Counted from the stretch's first letter, positions 52,637 to 63,012 are shown. The stretch: 64,000 bases of DNA from Paracoccaceae bacterium (GCA_002697345.1 NZVE01000081.1:1-64000); one strand, 5' to 3'. Translations and numbers: made by a program. Notes: generated by a model from the sequence alone, not told the origin.

Positions 52637-53620
52637 ATGCGTATTATAATTTGGACTATAACAATTATTGTTCTGTCTTGGTCGGCATATTGGATGATCG
52701 GTGCAAAGAGTATTAAAGCTGAGTTATTAGCGTCAGTTCAAAATATTAACTCAGAAGACTGGTCAATTGCATACTCGGACTCTGTCGTTAAAGGTTTTCC
52801 TTATCGCTTTGATTTAACAATAAATAATTTAAAAGTAAAAAATAAAAAAAATTATCTAACTTGGACTCTTCCGTACTTTCAGATCCTATCATTAAGCTAT
52901 GCGCCTAAGGACTTAATTCTTGTTTGGCCAAAAGAACAAGAAATTAAAACCAAAACCAAAACTATAAGTCTCATTTCAAACAAAATGTTAGCTAGTATCG
53001 AACGTACTAACATAAGCTCTTATGATATCTCAAAGTTTATTTTAGAAGTTGAAGGCGCCAACATTAAATCCTCTGAGGACCTAGTTCTCCAATCCAAGTC
53101 GATAATTTTAGCGATAAGTAAACTTAAAGCTGAGACTTCGGCTTATAAATTTGGACTAAACAGTACCGGGTTATTAGTTCAATCCTCAGATCAAAGCTTT
53201 TACGGATTAATAGGTTTATTAAATACAAACTCATTAAGTCTAAATATAAATGCTGATGTATATCTAGATAAGCTACTTAGAGTAACAGAAAAAAAATTAT
53301 ATCCAAAAATCACTAAACTAAACTTGAAGGAAATCAGCATTCATTCAAAGGATCTTACCCTAACTGCATTAGGAGATTTAGAAACAGATAAGCAAGGTTT
53401 CCCCGAAGGAAATATTCAATTAAAAATTTCAGGTTGGAAACAATTTTTATCTATTATTAATCCGACAGACATAAATAAAAAAATCGTCGAGAGCTTAGGG
53501 TTTCTTTCGATTCTTTCAGGTAATCAGAATGATTTAACTTTAGATCTTAAAATCAGGGAACGAAAACTATTTCTAGGCCCACTAATATTAGGAAATATAC
53601 CAAAACAACTTATACAGTAA
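52637..53620 (+). CDS. DUF2125 family protein
   Basis: A 327-residue protein with an N-terminal membrane anchor or signal (about 1-20, IIIWTITIIVLSWSAYWM). The conserved start of the domain, VVKGFPYRFDLTINNL (about 50-65), identifies DUF2125, a proteobacterial periplasmic family with a beta-rich fold. Its function is unknown. It is divergent from the motor pair, so a functional link with them is possible but not shown. ATG start with GAAGAA upstream. Confidence 0.85.
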   Translation: MRIIIWTITIIVLSWSAYWMIGAKSIKAELLASVQNINSEDWSIAYSDSVVKGFPYRFDLTINNLKVKNKKNYLTWTLPYFQILSLSYAPKDLILVWPKEQEIKTKTKTISLISNKMLASIERTNISSYDISKFILEVEGANIKSSEDLVLQSKSIILAISKLKAETSAYKFGLNSTGLLVQSSDQSFYGLIGLLNTNSLSLNINADVYLDKLLRVTEKKLYPKITKLNLKEISIHSKDLTLTALGDLETDKQGFPEGNIQLKISGWKQFLSIINPTDINKKIVESLGFLSILSGNQNDLTLDLKIRERKLFLGPLILGNIPKQLIQ

Positions 53621-53646
53621 CTAACTATATATGAACAGTAGTTAGT
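53620..53646. terminator. Possible terminator-like inverted repeat between DUF2125 gene and tyrA-type gene
   Basis: An 8-bp perfect stem ACTAACTA (53620-53627) / TAGTTAGT (53639-53646), 11-base loop, directly after the DUF2125 stop and between two convergent genes. No T run follows on either strand, so its role is uncertain. Confidence 0.35.
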
Positions 53647-53672
53647 ATACATTTATTACCCTTAAGTTTGGT

Positions 53673-54596
53673 TTACCGCCCTTTAAACCTTCCAAAATCT
53701 GGTGCATCAGTATCCTGGCCTGCTTCTACAACCCCACGTCTTAACTCTCGAGTCCTAGTGAAATAGTCGTGCAAGTAATCCCCATCTCCAGTCCGAATTG
53801 CTCGCTGTAATGCAAAAAGTTCTTCAGTAAATCTACCTAAAATCTCTAAAGTAGCATCCTTATTCGATAGAAAAACATCTCTCCACATTGTCGGGTCCGA
53901 TGCCGCTATCCTAGTGAAATCCCTAAATCCTGCCGCAGAATATTTGACAACCTCACTATCAGTTACACGACGCAGATCATCAGCTACACCTACCATTGTA
54001 TAGGCTATAAGGTGCGGTGCATGAGAGGTTACGGCCAGTACTAAGTCATGGTGATCTGGATCCATAAGTTCAACATTCGCACCAATAGAAGTCCACAAAA
54101 GTTTTAATTTTTCTATCTGGTTTAGATTATGGTCTTCAACTTTTCCAGGCGTCATCAAACACCATCTGTTATCAAATAACTCAGCAAAGCCAGCATCTGG
54201 TCCTGATTGTTCTGTTCCTGCCACAGGATGGGCCGGAACAAAGAACACATCTTCGCGAACGTGTGGTGAAACTGAGTCTATTACAGCCCGCTTAGTTGAA
54301 CCTACATCTGTAAGGGTGGAACCAGCCTTCATATATAATGAGATATCTTTAGCAACTGAACCCATGGCACCGACAGGGACACATAGAACCACTAGATCAG
54401 CGTTTTCTACTGCCTCCTTAGCACTACCAAAAACCTCATCAAAAATTCCCAAAGAAATCGCTTTTTTTTGCGTATCAATAGATCTTGAATGCCCTACTAT
54501 TTGGCCAGCAAGATTTCCCCGACGCATCGCGTGAGCCATAGAGGACGCTATTAACCCCAACCCAATTAAAGCAACTCTATTATAAATGTGACTCAT
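53673..54596 (-). CDS. Prephenate/arogenate dehydrogenase family protein
   Basis: NAD(P)-dependent dehydrogenase of tyrosine synthesis, 307 residues. The dinucleotide loop VALIGLGLIASSMAHAMRR is at about 8-26. LTDVGSTKRAVID and PAHPVAGTEQSGPDAG are the conserved catalytic blocks with the substrate-binding His. Prephenate and arogenate specificity cannot be separated by eye. hisC, often adjacent in relatives, is not seen. It is upstream of and convergent with the DUF2125 gene. Confidence 0.9.
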   Translation of the reverse strand: MSHIYNRVALIGLGLIASSMAHAMRRGNLAGQIVGHSRSIDTQKKAISLGIFDEVFGSAKEAVENADLVVLCVPVGAMGSVAKDISLYMKAGSTLTDVGSTKRAVIDSVSPHVREDVFFVPAHPVAGTEQSGPDAGFAELFDNRWCLMTPGKVEDHNLNQIEKLKLLWTSIGANVELMDPDHHDLVLAVTSHAPHLIAYTMVGVADDLRRVTDSEVVKYSAAGFRDFTRIAASDPTMWRDVFLSNKDATLEILGRFTEELFALQRAIRTGDGDYLHDYFTRTRELRRGVVEAGQDTDAPDFGRFKGR

Positions 54597-54717
54597 AATT
54601 TTATCTCTTTTTTATTAATAAAACTCGCCTATAATTACTAAATCATTAGCCTATGCTTCTAGCCTTACCTTTAAAAAATTTAAAAGTCTAAAACAATTAC
54701 TCATTATTTGAACTTCC

Positions 54718-56898
54718 CTAAAGGAAATTATAAGGGTCAATATCTATTTGAATTCTTACACCCTTCTGACTTTTTAATGTTAGTACCCAGTTTTTTAAAA
54801 ACCTCTGTATAGGAAAATCTTTTTCTGCTTTCACAAGCATTCTTTGTCTATATTTTCCTTTTATCCGAGAGAAGGGTGCAGGCGCAGGTCCAAATATCTG
54901 GACGCCCGAGTTTCGTAAATTGGTACTATTATTAAATAATATTTTTCCAATATCTTCAACATTCTTAAGGTTTGCACCTGATAAGATAATGCCAGCAAAC
55001 CTTCCAAAAGGAGGTGCCCCAGCCTTTTCTCTATCGCTTGCCTCAAGGGACCAAAATTTTTCTAAGTCTGCTTCTAGAAGAGCTCTTATCACTCTATGCT
55101 CTGGATCATAAGTTTGGATAAGTGTTTCTCCAGCCTTATTTTGACGTCCTGCGCGACCAGATACTTGATTTATTAATTGAAAAGTTCTTTCTGCCGCTCG
55201 CAAATCTGCCCCTTGCAGACCTAAATCTGCGTCTATCACCCCCACTAAAGTTAATTTAGGGAAATTATGGCCCTTTGCTACAAGCTGTGTACCTACAATG
55301 ATATCAATATTTCCATTTTCTATTTCACTCAACTGCTTTCTTAACGACGCCGGAGTAGAAAAAAGGTCAGATGATAAAACTCCTATGCGCGCTGTTGGAA
55401 ACAGCTTAGTTACTTCCTCAGCCAATCTCTCAATTCCTGGCCCAACAACTGACAAAGTATTATCAGAGTTGCACGAATTACATTTATTTGGAATCTTTGA
55501 AGTCTTCCCACATTGATGACAGATTAATCTCTCTACAAACCTATGCTGAACCATTCTACTATCGCACTGATTACAACTAATCTGCTCTCCACATGATCTA
55601 CATATAGTTACTGGCGCATATCCACGTCGATTCAAAAATAATAAGGTCTGTTCACCTTTCTCAAGTTTCTCCTTAATTTTATCCAACAGCGTTGGAGAGA
55701 TCCATTTCCCAGAACTTAAACTTTCTGATCGCATGTCTATAGCAGTTATAGACGGCAATGTTGCTCCACCATATCTCCACTCCAAGTTAACGCCAAAGTA
55801 TTTACCTTTTCTTGCATTTACCCAGCTTTCTAAAGAAGGTGTAGCTGAGGCTAGTACAACTCTAGCAGTTGATAGCGAACCTCTAAAAACTGCCATATCT
55901 CTAGCATTATATAAAACTCCATCATCTTGTTTATAGGAGTGGTCATGTTCCTCATCGACCACAATAAGTCCAAGAGTTTGAAAGGGTAGAAATAAGGCAG
56001 ACCTAGCTCCAACAACTAATTGGAGCTTACCCTGGGAGACCATTTTCCAAACTCGCCGACGTTCAGTCACATTAATACCCGAATGCCATTCTCCAGGGCG
56101 AGCACCAAATCTTGCCTCAACTCTGGCAAGAAATTCTGCTGTCAAACCAATCTCTGGTAAGAGAACCAAGGCTTGTTTATTTTCTTTAATACAATCTGCT
56201 ATACATTCTAGATAGACTTCTGTCTTTCCAGAGCCAGTCACTCCATTAAGTAAAATGGTATTACAAGTCCCTGCGCCCCTAATTTTTTTTACTGCTAACG
56301 TCTGCTCATCAGTTAACAGTTTACCTTTCACAAATGGATTAAGAGATAAAAACTCCTGATCTTTAGGAGTATAATCAACAGATATTGCCTCAAGAGATAC
56401 TAAACCATGAATAACAGATGGACTGACACCACATTTTTTCACAATTTCACTTAATTCAAAGTTTAAATTATGATTTTCTTTTAGAAAGTTTAAAACTTTA
56501 CTCCTGGAAGTTGTTAGTTTTTTTATCTCATCTGAAGAAAAAGAATATTTTTTATTCATCACTTCAGCGGACCCTAAGTTTGGAACCCGTGTAGCTAACC
56601 TAAGGACAGAAGAGAGAGGCGTTATAGTATAGAGAGAAACTTTCTCTAAAAAATTCATTAATTCGTTAGTCATCGGTTTTATTTTAAGTGTCTTCAAAAT
56701 GACCTTAATTTTATCGGCTTCTAAGTTAATAGTACTGAGCCCCCATACTACTCCAATAACCTCTTTCTGCCCCAAAGTTACCTGAACATATGAACCTAGA
56801 TAACAACCTTCTGATGGAACTTTATAACTTAATGCAGTTCCTATTGGCTGTGTTACCTGAACACTAACAATTTCCCCTTTTTTAAAAAAATCTGTCAT
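54718..56898 (-). CDS. priA: PriA, primosomal helicase
   Basis: 3'-to-5' helicase that restarts stalled replication forks. The length is 726. Walker A is in NGVTGSGKTEVY (about 217-228), Walker B is VVDEEHDHSYK, and the zinc-binding Cys cluster follows, with CRSCGEQISCNQC and CHQCG (about 432-470). The helicase C domain has VAKGHNFPKLTLVG and QVSGRAGR. The gene starts 63 bases from divergent fsa. Confidence 0.97.
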   Translation of the reverse strand: MTDFFKKGEIVSVQVTQPIGTALSYKVPSEGCYLGSYVQVTLGQKEVIGVVWGLSTINLEADKIKVILKTLKIKPMTNELMNFLEKVSLYTITPLSSVLRLATRVPNLGSAEVMNKKYSFSSDEIKKLTTSRSKVLNFLKENHNLNFELSEIVKKCGVSPSVIHGLVSLEAISVDYTPKDQEFLSLNPFVKGKLLTDEQTLAVKKIRGAGTCNTILLNGVTGSGKTEVYLECIADCIKENKQALVLLPEIGLTAEFLARVEARFGARPGEWHSGINVTERRRVWKMVSQGKLQLVVGARSALFLPFQTLGLIVVDEEHDHSYKQDDGVLYNARDMAVFRGSLSTARVVLASATPSLESWVNARKGKYFGVNLEWRYGGATLPSITAIDMRSESLSSGKWISPTLLDKIKEKLEKGEQTLLFLNRRGYAPVTICRSCGEQISCNQCDSRMVQHRFVERLICHQCGKTSKIPNKCNSCNSDNTLSVVGPGIERLAEEVTKLFPTARIGVLSSDLFSTPASLRKQLSEIENGNIDIIVGTQLVAKGHNFPKLTLVGVIDADLGLQGADLRAAERTFQLINQVSGRAGRQNKAGETLIQTYDPEHRVIRALLEADLEKFWSLEASDREKAGAPPFGRFAGIILSGANLKNVEDIGKILFNNSTNLRNSGVQIFGPAPAPFSRIKGKYRQRMLVKAEKDFPIQRFLKNWVLTLKSQKGVRIQIDIDPYNFL

Positions 56899-56961
56899 TC
56901 TACTTTCTGTACCTCCAATAATACTTTAGAAGCATAGTTAGGTTTAGCAAAGGGTGCGAAA

Positions 56962-57615
56962 ATGAAATTTTTTATAGATACAGCTGAAGTGAAAGATATT
57001 ATTGAATTAAATAAACTAGGAATAGTAGACGGCGTAACAACCAACCCTTCACTTGTTCTTAAGTCTGGTAAAAACATGGTTGAGGTCATCAAAGAAATTT
57101 CAAACCTAGTTGACGGTCCAATATCTGCCGAAGTTGTATCAGCCCAATCAGATGGTATGATCGCTGAAGGTTTGGAGCTACTAAAAATATCAAAAAACAT
57201 TGCTGTAAAAATACCTTTAACTTGGGAAGGCCTAAAGGCTTGCCAAGTACTAAGTGACAATGGAGCTATGGTTAACATTACCCTCTGTTTTTCAGTAAAC
57301 CAAGCGCTATTAGCTGCAAAAGCTGGCGCCGCCTTTATATCACCCTTTGTAGGAAGATTAGATGATATCAACGTTGAAGGAATGAGTTTAATAGCTGATA
57401 TCAAACAAGTTTATGATAATTATAACTTTCATACAGAGATCCTGGTGGCATCAATTAGGACAGTAAATCACATTACAGAAGCCGCCCTTATCGGAGCTGA
57501 TATTGTTACAGTTCCACCAAAAATAATAAAGCAGTTAGCAGATCACCCTCTAACCAGTGCGGGTCTTGAAGTATTCAATCAAGATTGGTTAAAAACAGGA
57601 CAAAAAATTATTTAA
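56962..57615 (+). CDS. fsa: Fructose-6-phosphate aldolase / small transaldolase family
   Basis: A 217-residue (alpha/beta)8 enzyme of the TalC/FSA/MipB group. [13 protein letters not shown] starts it; the Schiff-base Lys is Lys83 in [10 protein letters not shown], and SPFVGRLDD marks the substrate pocket. It acts as transaldolase or fructose-6-phosphate aldolase; sequence alone does not decide. AAGGGTG precedes the ATG. DUF484 and xerC follow on the same strand. Confidence 0.93.
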   Translation: MKFFIDTAEVKDIIELNKLGIVDGVTTNPSLVLKSGKNMVEVIKEISNLVDGPISAEVVSAQSDGMIAEGLELLKISKNIAVKIPLTWEGLKACQVLSDNGAMVNITLCFSVNQALLAAKAGAAFISPFVGRLDDINVEGMSLIADIKQVYDNYNFHTEILVASIRTVNHITEAALIGADIVTVPPKIIKQLADHPLTSAGLEVFNQDWLKTGQKII

Positions 57616-57645
57616 TAATAAATTCCTACAGTTGTGAGAACAAAA

Positions 57646-58347
57646 ATGACCAAAAACTCCGACAAAATAACCGAAATCAAAAAAAAAATAATCTCAAATC
57701 CAGAAATTATCTTAGATGATTTAGAGGTAATGAAAGTACTCTTTAATTCATATAGCGAAGCCACCGGAGAAAATATTATTGATTTACGAAGTGTTGCGAT
57801 AAAAAAACTAGAAGCGAAGATCAAACAGACAGAAACAACAAATCGATCTATTATTGCGGCTGCGTATGAAAATATTTCAGGCTATGAATTAATCCATAAG
57901 GCTAGCTTGCTTATTTTAGAGATAGATAATTTTGAAGATTTACAAGTACAGCTTATGCGGACGGTTCAGCCGGCTTTAAAAGTATCTCACATACATATTA
58001 TGATTGAACAGGAAGAACCTGAGAACACAGCCATAAAATCAAATAATTATATTTCTGTTGTTAAACCTGGGTCAGTAAAAACCTATATAAATTTAGAAAA
58101 TGAGCTTCTTCAAAAGACTGTTACTATGAGACAGGTATCTTCACCTAACGAACGTATATATGGCCAAAAGGCTCATAGTATAAAATCTGAAGCAGTTATC
58201 CAATTGGACCTAGGAGAAAATAAAGTTCCAGCATTACTAATAATTGGCTCTAACACAGCCATCCAGTTTGAGCCTAAAAAAGGCACTGAGCTACTTGAAT
58301 TTTTTGGGTCTGTTATGGAGCGAGTAATAAAACGTTGGGCCATCTAA
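57646..58347 (+). CDS. DUF484 family protein
   Basis: A 233-residue GAF-like protein of the DUF484 family. It starts with an acidic helix and IKKKIISNPEIILDDLEVM, and has LGENKVPALLIIGSN in the C-terminal domain. Function is unknown, but it is nearly always beside xerC in proteobacteria. The ATG at 57646 is preferred to a GTG four codons earlier. The stop overlaps the xerC start by 13 bases. Confidence 0.88.
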   Translation: MTKNSDKITEIKKKIISNPEIILDDLEVMKVLFNSYSEATGENIIDLRSVAIKKLEAKIKQTETTNRSIIAAAYENISGYELIHKASLLILEIDNFEDLQVQLMRTVQPALKVSHIHIMIEQEEPENTAIKSNNYISVVKPGSVKTYINLENELLQKTVTMRQVSSPNERIYGQKAHSIKSEAVIQLDLGENKVPALLIIGSNTAIQFEPKKGTELLEFFGSVMERVIKRWAI

Positions 58348-59270
58348 AAGTCAACTCACATGGTATTTCTGTTAGCATTAAAAGTTGGCTGTCCAACTTG
58401 AAGTCACTAAATAATTTAACGAACAATACGTTAAGTGCATATGAAGCAGATGTAATTAAATTTATTAGTTTTATTGAGTCTCTTCTATCAGAATCTAATG
58501 GAAAACACACATTTATTAAGCTGACAAACTCAGATATGAGAAGCTGGTTATCTGCTGAAAAAAAGAAGGGGGTTTCTCCTAGATCTTTAGCAAGAAAACT
58601 ATCCTCAATAAAAAGTTTTTTTAGATGGTTTTCTGAAATAGAAGGTTTTGACGCTTCAATTATTTTGACAACTAAAGCTCCAAAGTTTCAGAAAAAGCTA
58701 CCTCGACCATTGTCAAAGCAATCTTCAACTGAAATTATTCAGGTTGTTGGACATCTTGCAGATGAAAAATGGGTATCGGCAAGAGATATAGCAATAATTA
58801 CTCTCCTATATGGCTGTGGATTACGTATTTCAGAAGTATTATCATTGAAGCTCAGTGATACCCCTATTCCCGATTCAATTATTATTCTTGGTAAAGGCAG
58901 GAAGGAGCGAGTAGTACCAGTTTTACAGATTGCTAGAGAAAGTGTAAAAAATTACCTGAAACTTCTTCCTTTTGAGATTAAGTCTACCGACACAATTTTC
59001 AGAGGCGTTCGTGGCGGAGTATTAAATCCAAGGATCGTAACTAGGTTTGTAGAAAAGGCACGACTACAAATGGGCCTTCCTGAAACAACAACACCTCACG
59101 CTATGAGGCATTCATTTGCCACCCACCTTCTTGAGGCTGGTGGTGACTTACGTACAATCCAGGAGCTTTTAGGGCATACCTCCTTATCAACAACTCAAAC
59201 TTATACCGCCGTAAACACAGCTCAACTCATGAAAGTATATGACCAGAGTCATCCATTAAAGGATGGTTAA
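58335..59270 (+). CDS. xerC: XerC-type tyrosine recombinase
   Basis: Resolves chromosome dimers at dif together with XerD. The length is 311. The N-terminal SAM-like domain is followed by the catalytic core with Arg164 (GCGLRISEV), Lys near 187-190 (GKGRKERVVP), His255 and Arg258 (HAMRHSF), His281 (LGHTSLSTTQ) and Tyr290. All active-site residues are intact. XerC rather than XerD is chosen because DUF484 precedes it. The TTG at 58335 is the only good start in frame; it lies within DUF484. Confidence 0.92.
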   Translation: MGHLKVNSHGISVSIKSWLSNLKSLNNLTNNTLSAYEADVIKFISFIESLLSESNGKHTFIKLTNSDMRSWLSAEKKKGVSPRSLARKLSSIKSFFRWFSEIEGFDASIILTTKAPKFQKKLPRPLSKQSSTEIIQVVGHLADEKWVSARDIAIITLLYGCGLRISEVLSLKLSDTPIPDSIIILGKGRKERVVPVLQIARESVKNYLKLLPFEIKSTDTIFRGVRGGVLNPRIVTRFVEKARLQMGLPETTTPHAMRHSFATHLLEAGGDLRTIQELLGHTSLSTTQTYTAVNTAQLMKVYDQSHPLKDG

Positions 59271-59291
59271 CAGGTAAGTTTTAGATTAAAG

Positions 59292-60035
59292 ATGAATATG
59301 AAATCGAGCTTAGAAAAAGACATTTATTTGAAGAGCAATCAAATGAGCATTAAAGTAAAGGCATTATCTGTACACCTTCTTACTGCAACTGGCGCAGTTT
59401 TTGCTATGTTGGCAATGTTAGCGGCTGTAGATGAAAAATGGTCTCTAATGTTCGTGTGGTTGGTAGTTGCATTTGCTGTTGACGGGATCGATGGACCCTT
59501 AGCAAGAAAATACAACGTAAAAGTAAATGCCCCAAATTTTGACGGGGTACTTCTTGACTTAATTATTGATTATCTAACTTATGTTTTCATTCCCGCATTT
59601 GCGCTTTTCAAGTCAGGGCTGTTTGAAGGCTGGACTGGTTGGTTTGTAATCATCATAATTACGTTTGCAAGTGCTATGTACTTTGCTGACAATCGCATGA
59701 AAACTAAAGATAATTCTTTTTCTGGATTTCCAGGTTGTTGGAATATGGTTGCAGTTGTAATATTTGCACTTGAACCTAGCTTTTGGATGATTTTAATTAT
59801 AGTTTCTGGTCTAGCTATAGCAATGTTTTTCCCGCTAAAATTTGTGCACCCAGTAAGAACTCAAAAATGGAGATCTATAACTTTACCTGTTACCCTTGGT
59901 TGGACATTTTTTGCAGGGTGGGCAGCCTGGATAGACTTTGATGTAAACAGCTGGGCCCATTGGGGTTTAATAATATGCTCATCTTATCTTCTTTTTGCTG
60001 GTATAATTCAGCAAATTATTGAACCTAAAACCTAA
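59292..60035 (+). CDS. pcs: Phosphatidylcholine synthase (choline-dependent, Pcs)
   Basis: Membrane enzyme making phosphatidylcholine from CDP-diacylglycerol and choline, 247 residues with about eight helices. The CDP-alcohol phosphotransferase motif runs from Asp67-Gly68 through Ala71-Arg72 (DGPLARKY) to Gly85, Asp89 and Asp93 (DGVLLDLIIDYLTY). KFVHPVRTQKWRSITLPVT is typical of Pcs and separates it from PgsA and PssA. An inner ATG at 59343 is a possible alternative start. It follows xerC and converges on ileS with a three-base gap. Confidence 0.9.
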   Translation: MNMKSSLEKDIYLKSNQMSIKVKALSVHLLTATGAVFAMLAMLAAVDEKWSLMFVWLVVAFAVDGIDGPLARKYNVKVNAPNFDGVLLDLIIDYLTYVFIPAFALFKSGLFEGWTGWFVIIIITFASAMYFADNRMKTKDNSFSGFPGCWNMVAVVIFALEPSFWMILIIVSGLAIAMFFPLKFVHPVRTQKWRSITLPVTLGWTFFAGWAAWIDFDVNSWAHWGLIICSSYLLFAGIIQQIIEPKT

Positions 60036-60038
60036 AAA

Positions 60039-62945
60039 TTATAAAGTTTCTGCTAACGCCTCTTCGCAACGACTACATAGAGCAGAATTCATTGGATCTC
60101 CAACCTCCGGTAATACCTTCCAGCAACGTTGGCATTTGTTTCCTTGCGCCCTCTCAAAAACGACTGAAACATCAGTAATTTCATCTAAAATAAATGCACC
60201 CTTTGGAGCTGGATCGATAGTGATTTTGATCCCCGAAGTAATACAAATGTCTTCAAATGAGACAGATTCTAAAATCTTTTTTGTTTCCTCATTGACATGA
60301 ACAAAAGGAGCGGCTTCAAGAGAAGCTCCAATAGTTTTATCTTGGCGTTTTAGTTCTAACGCCCCAGTTACAACTTTTCTCACTTTGCGAATTGTCGACC
60401 ATTTCTTAGCGAGCTCTGAATTTTTCCAAGTACTTGGTGTCTCGGGGAAATCGTTTAAATGAATTGAACTTTCTACGTCGACAGAGCGTTCTAACCATAC
60501 CTCTTCCATAGTGAAAACTAGTATGGGAGCCAACCAACTAGTAAGTCGGTGAAATAGAATGTCTAGAACCATTCTGGAGGCTCTACGACGATCAGTATCA
60601 TTGTCACAGTACAGAGCATCTTTTCTTATATCAAAATAAAAAGAGGATAAATCTGACGTAGCAAAAGAAAATATTTCTTGAAGAGCTCCCTGAAAATCAT
60701 ATTTAGTATAACAATTTTGAACTATCCTATCTATTTCATATACGCGGTGAAGTACCCATAACTCTAGTTCTGGCATTTCTTCATAAGAGATATTGTCACT
60801 ACTCGTATAAGATTTCAGCGAACCTAATAGGAATCTCATAGTATTTCTTAACCGTCGATAACTATCAGCGACGCCCTTTAGAATTTCTGGCCCTATTCTC
60901 AAATCACCACTATAATCTGATTGAGCCACCCATAACCTTAGAATATCAGCTCCATATTGTTTTATTACTTGGTCAGGGGAAACTGTATTTCCAGTCGACT
61001 TTGACATTTTCATCCCCTTATTATCTAGGGTGAAACCGTGAGTTAAAACTCCACGATAGGGCGCGTGGCCTCTTGTGCCGCAACTTTGCAACATAGATGA
61101 ATGGAACCATCCTCGGTGCTGATCGGTGCCCTCAAGATATAGATCTGCCAAACCATCCTCACTACCATCGACCCTATCCCGCAAAACAAAAGCATGTGTT
61201 GATCCAGAATCAAACCAAACATCTAAAATATCAAAAACTTGTTCATACTCATTCGGATCCACCAAACCAGATAAGAACCTATCCTTTGCTCCATCTTTAT
61301 ACCAGCAATCAGCGCCCTCAACTTCAAATGCCTGTAAAATTCTTTTGTTTACCTCTTCATTACGCAGTAAAAAACTAGGGTCAGTTGAAATCGTTTTCTT
61401 TTTGGTAAAACAAGTTAAGGGTACACCCCAAGCTCTTTGCCGAGAAAGCACCCAGTCAGGTCTTACTTCAATCATAGAGTATAGTCGATTTCGGCCAGAT
61501 TGTGGGGTCCATTCAACTAAGGCATCAATTGATGTTAGAGCCCTCTTTCTTATTGTAGTACCATATTGATCTTGGTTATCTCCAACAATACGATCTATCC
61601 CAACAAACCATTGTGGTGTGTTACGAAAAATAATAGGTGCCTTTGACCTCCAGGAGTGTGGGTAGCTATGAGTAATTCTGCCACGTGCTATTATGTTTTT
61701 TACTTCAACTAAGCTGGCAATAACTGCTGAGTTAGCTTTACCTTCCTTACCCTTTCTATCAAAAACCTGTAATCCAGAAAAGATCGGTACATGGGCTAGA
61801 AACTCTGACTTCTCACCTACATTATAGGTTAAGCGGTCCAACCAATTTCGTTTTACAAAACACTCATAATCATCAGCACCATGACTTGGTGCTGTATGTA
61901 CAAATCCAGTTCCCGCATCTGCATTAACATGATCCCCGTCAATTAAAGGTACATCATAAGACCAGAAATCATCCAGCTTACTAAAAGGATGAAAACACTG
62001 AACATTATCTAGGTCCTCAGGAAAAATATCTATAACTCGCTTAAAATTTGTGGCTCTGGCCTGAGTAAGAGTAGCTTCTGCTAGATCATCTGCCAAAAGG
62101 TATAGATCTCCTGCAGCAACCCAGCTTTCCTCTAAAGTACTAATAATTTCATACATGCCATAAGAGATTTTTTTACTGTATGCGATCGCTTTGTTAGACG
62201 GAATTGTCCATGGAGTTGTTGTCCAAATTACGATTTTAGCATTTTTAATTTTATCAGGAGCATTTTTTATGTTGAAAGCCACCCAAATTGTATGACTCGT
62301 ATGGTCATGATATTCAATTTCTGCTTCTGCCAACGCTGTCTCTTCAACAGAAGACCACATAACTGGCTTAGAGCCCTGATAGAGTGTCCCATTCATAAGA
62401 AATTTTTGAAATTCTTCAGCTATAACTTTCTCTGAATGAAAATCCATAGTCAGGTATGGGTTTTCCCAATTTCCTGCGATACCTAATCTCTTAAATTCTG
62501 AACGTTGAATATCTATCCATTTATCAGCAAATTTTCTACATTCCTGCCGAAAAGCTATTACATCTACCTTATCTTTATCCAGTCCTTTTTTTCGATACTC
62601 CTCTTCAATCTTCCACTCTATTGGAAGTCCATGGCAATCCCAACCTGGGATATAGCGAGCATCCTTTCCCATCATTTGTTGTGATCGAACTACCATATCC
62701 TTTAATATCTTATTCAAAGCATGCCCTATATGGAGATTACCGTTTGCATAGGGAGGGCCATCATGAAGAGTAAATATCTCTCTCCCCTGCTTTTTTCTTA
62801 ATTCTTTGTAAATTCCCATTTTTTCCCAACGCTCAAGCCAACCTGGTTCTCTATTAGGTAACCCTGCCCGCATAGGGAAATCTGTTTTTGGTAGGTTTAA
62901 GGTCTCTTTGTAATCAGTCTGTGATTCTGTCTTTTCCGAACACAT
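60039..62945 (-). CDS. ileS: Isoleucyl-tRNA synthetase
   Basis: Charges tRNA-Ile, with editing of valine. The length is 968 from the ATG at 62945, which has AAGGA eight bases upstream; the TTG at 62999 is poorer. GNLHIGHALNKILKD is the HIGH motif, MKMSKSTGN is the KMSKS loop, and the editing domain lies between. The C-terminal zinc finger KCQRCWKVLPEVG and CSRCEEAL is complete. It belongs to the bacterial class with a zinc tail. A promoter and a hairpin lie in the leader (next entries). Confidence 0.98.
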   Translation of the reverse strand: MCSEKTESQTDYKETLNLPKTDFPMRAGLPNREPGWLERWEKMGIYKELRKKQGREIFTLHDGPPYANGNLHIGHALNKILKDMVVRSQQMMGKDARYIPGWDCHGLPIEWKIEEEYRKKGLDKDKVDVIAFRQECRKFADKWIDIQRSEFKRLGIAGNWENPYLTMDFHSEKVIAEEFQKFLMNGTLYQGSKPVMWSSVEETALAEAEIEYHDHTSHTIWVAFNIKNAPDKIKNAKIVIWTTTPWTIPSNKAIAYSKKISYGMYEIISTLEESWVAAGDLYLLADDLAEATLTQARATNFKRVIDIFPEDLDNVQCFHPFSKLDDFWSYDVPLIDGDHVNADAGTGFVHTAPSHGADDYECFVKRNWLDRLTYNVGEKSEFLAHVPIFSGLQVFDRKGKEGKANSAVIASLVEVKNIIARGRITHSYPHSWRSKAPIIFRNTPQWFVGIDRIVGDNQDQYGTTIRKRALTSIDALVEWTPQSGRNRLYSMIEVRPDWVLSRQRAWGVPLTCFTKKKTISTDPSFLLRNEEVNKRILQAFEVEGADCWYKDGAKDRFLSGLVDPNEYEQVFDILDVWFDSGSTHAFVLRDRVDGSEDGLADLYLEGTDQHRGWFHSSMLQSCGTRGHAPYRGVLTHGFTLDNKGMKMSKSTGNTVSPDQVIKQYGADILRLWVAQSDYSGDLRIGPEILKGVADSYRRLRNTMRFLLGSLKSYTSSDNISYEEMPELELWVLHRVYEIDRIVQNCYTKYDFQGALQEIFSFATSDLSSFYFDIRKDALYCDNDTDRRRASRMVLDILFHRLTSWLAPILVFTMEEVWLERSVDVESSIHLNDFPETPSTWKNSELAKKWSTIRKVRKVVTGALELKRQDKTIGASLEAAPFVHVNEETKKILESVSFEDICITSGIKITIDPAPKGAFILDEITDVSVVFERAQGNKCQRCWKVLPEVGDPMNSALCSRCEEALAETL

Positions 62946-63012
62946 CTTATCATCCTTGATTATTGAAAAAAAATCTGCAATCACAAACACTTTTAACAAG
63001 TGCTTCGCTTAA

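Noticed and set aside
56895-57404. 169-codon open frame on the - strand
   Set aside because: Antisense to fsa, which has a full set of active-site motifs. A shadow frame.
58335-59270. Phage or integron integrase suggesting a mobile element
   Set aside because: Sequence and the adjacent DUF484 gene fit chromosomal XerC. There is no att-like repeat, tRNA or phage gene nearby.
61126-61569. 147-codon open frame on the + strand
   Set aside because: Antisense to ileS within conserved catalytic-domain sequence; Ser-rich product without domains.
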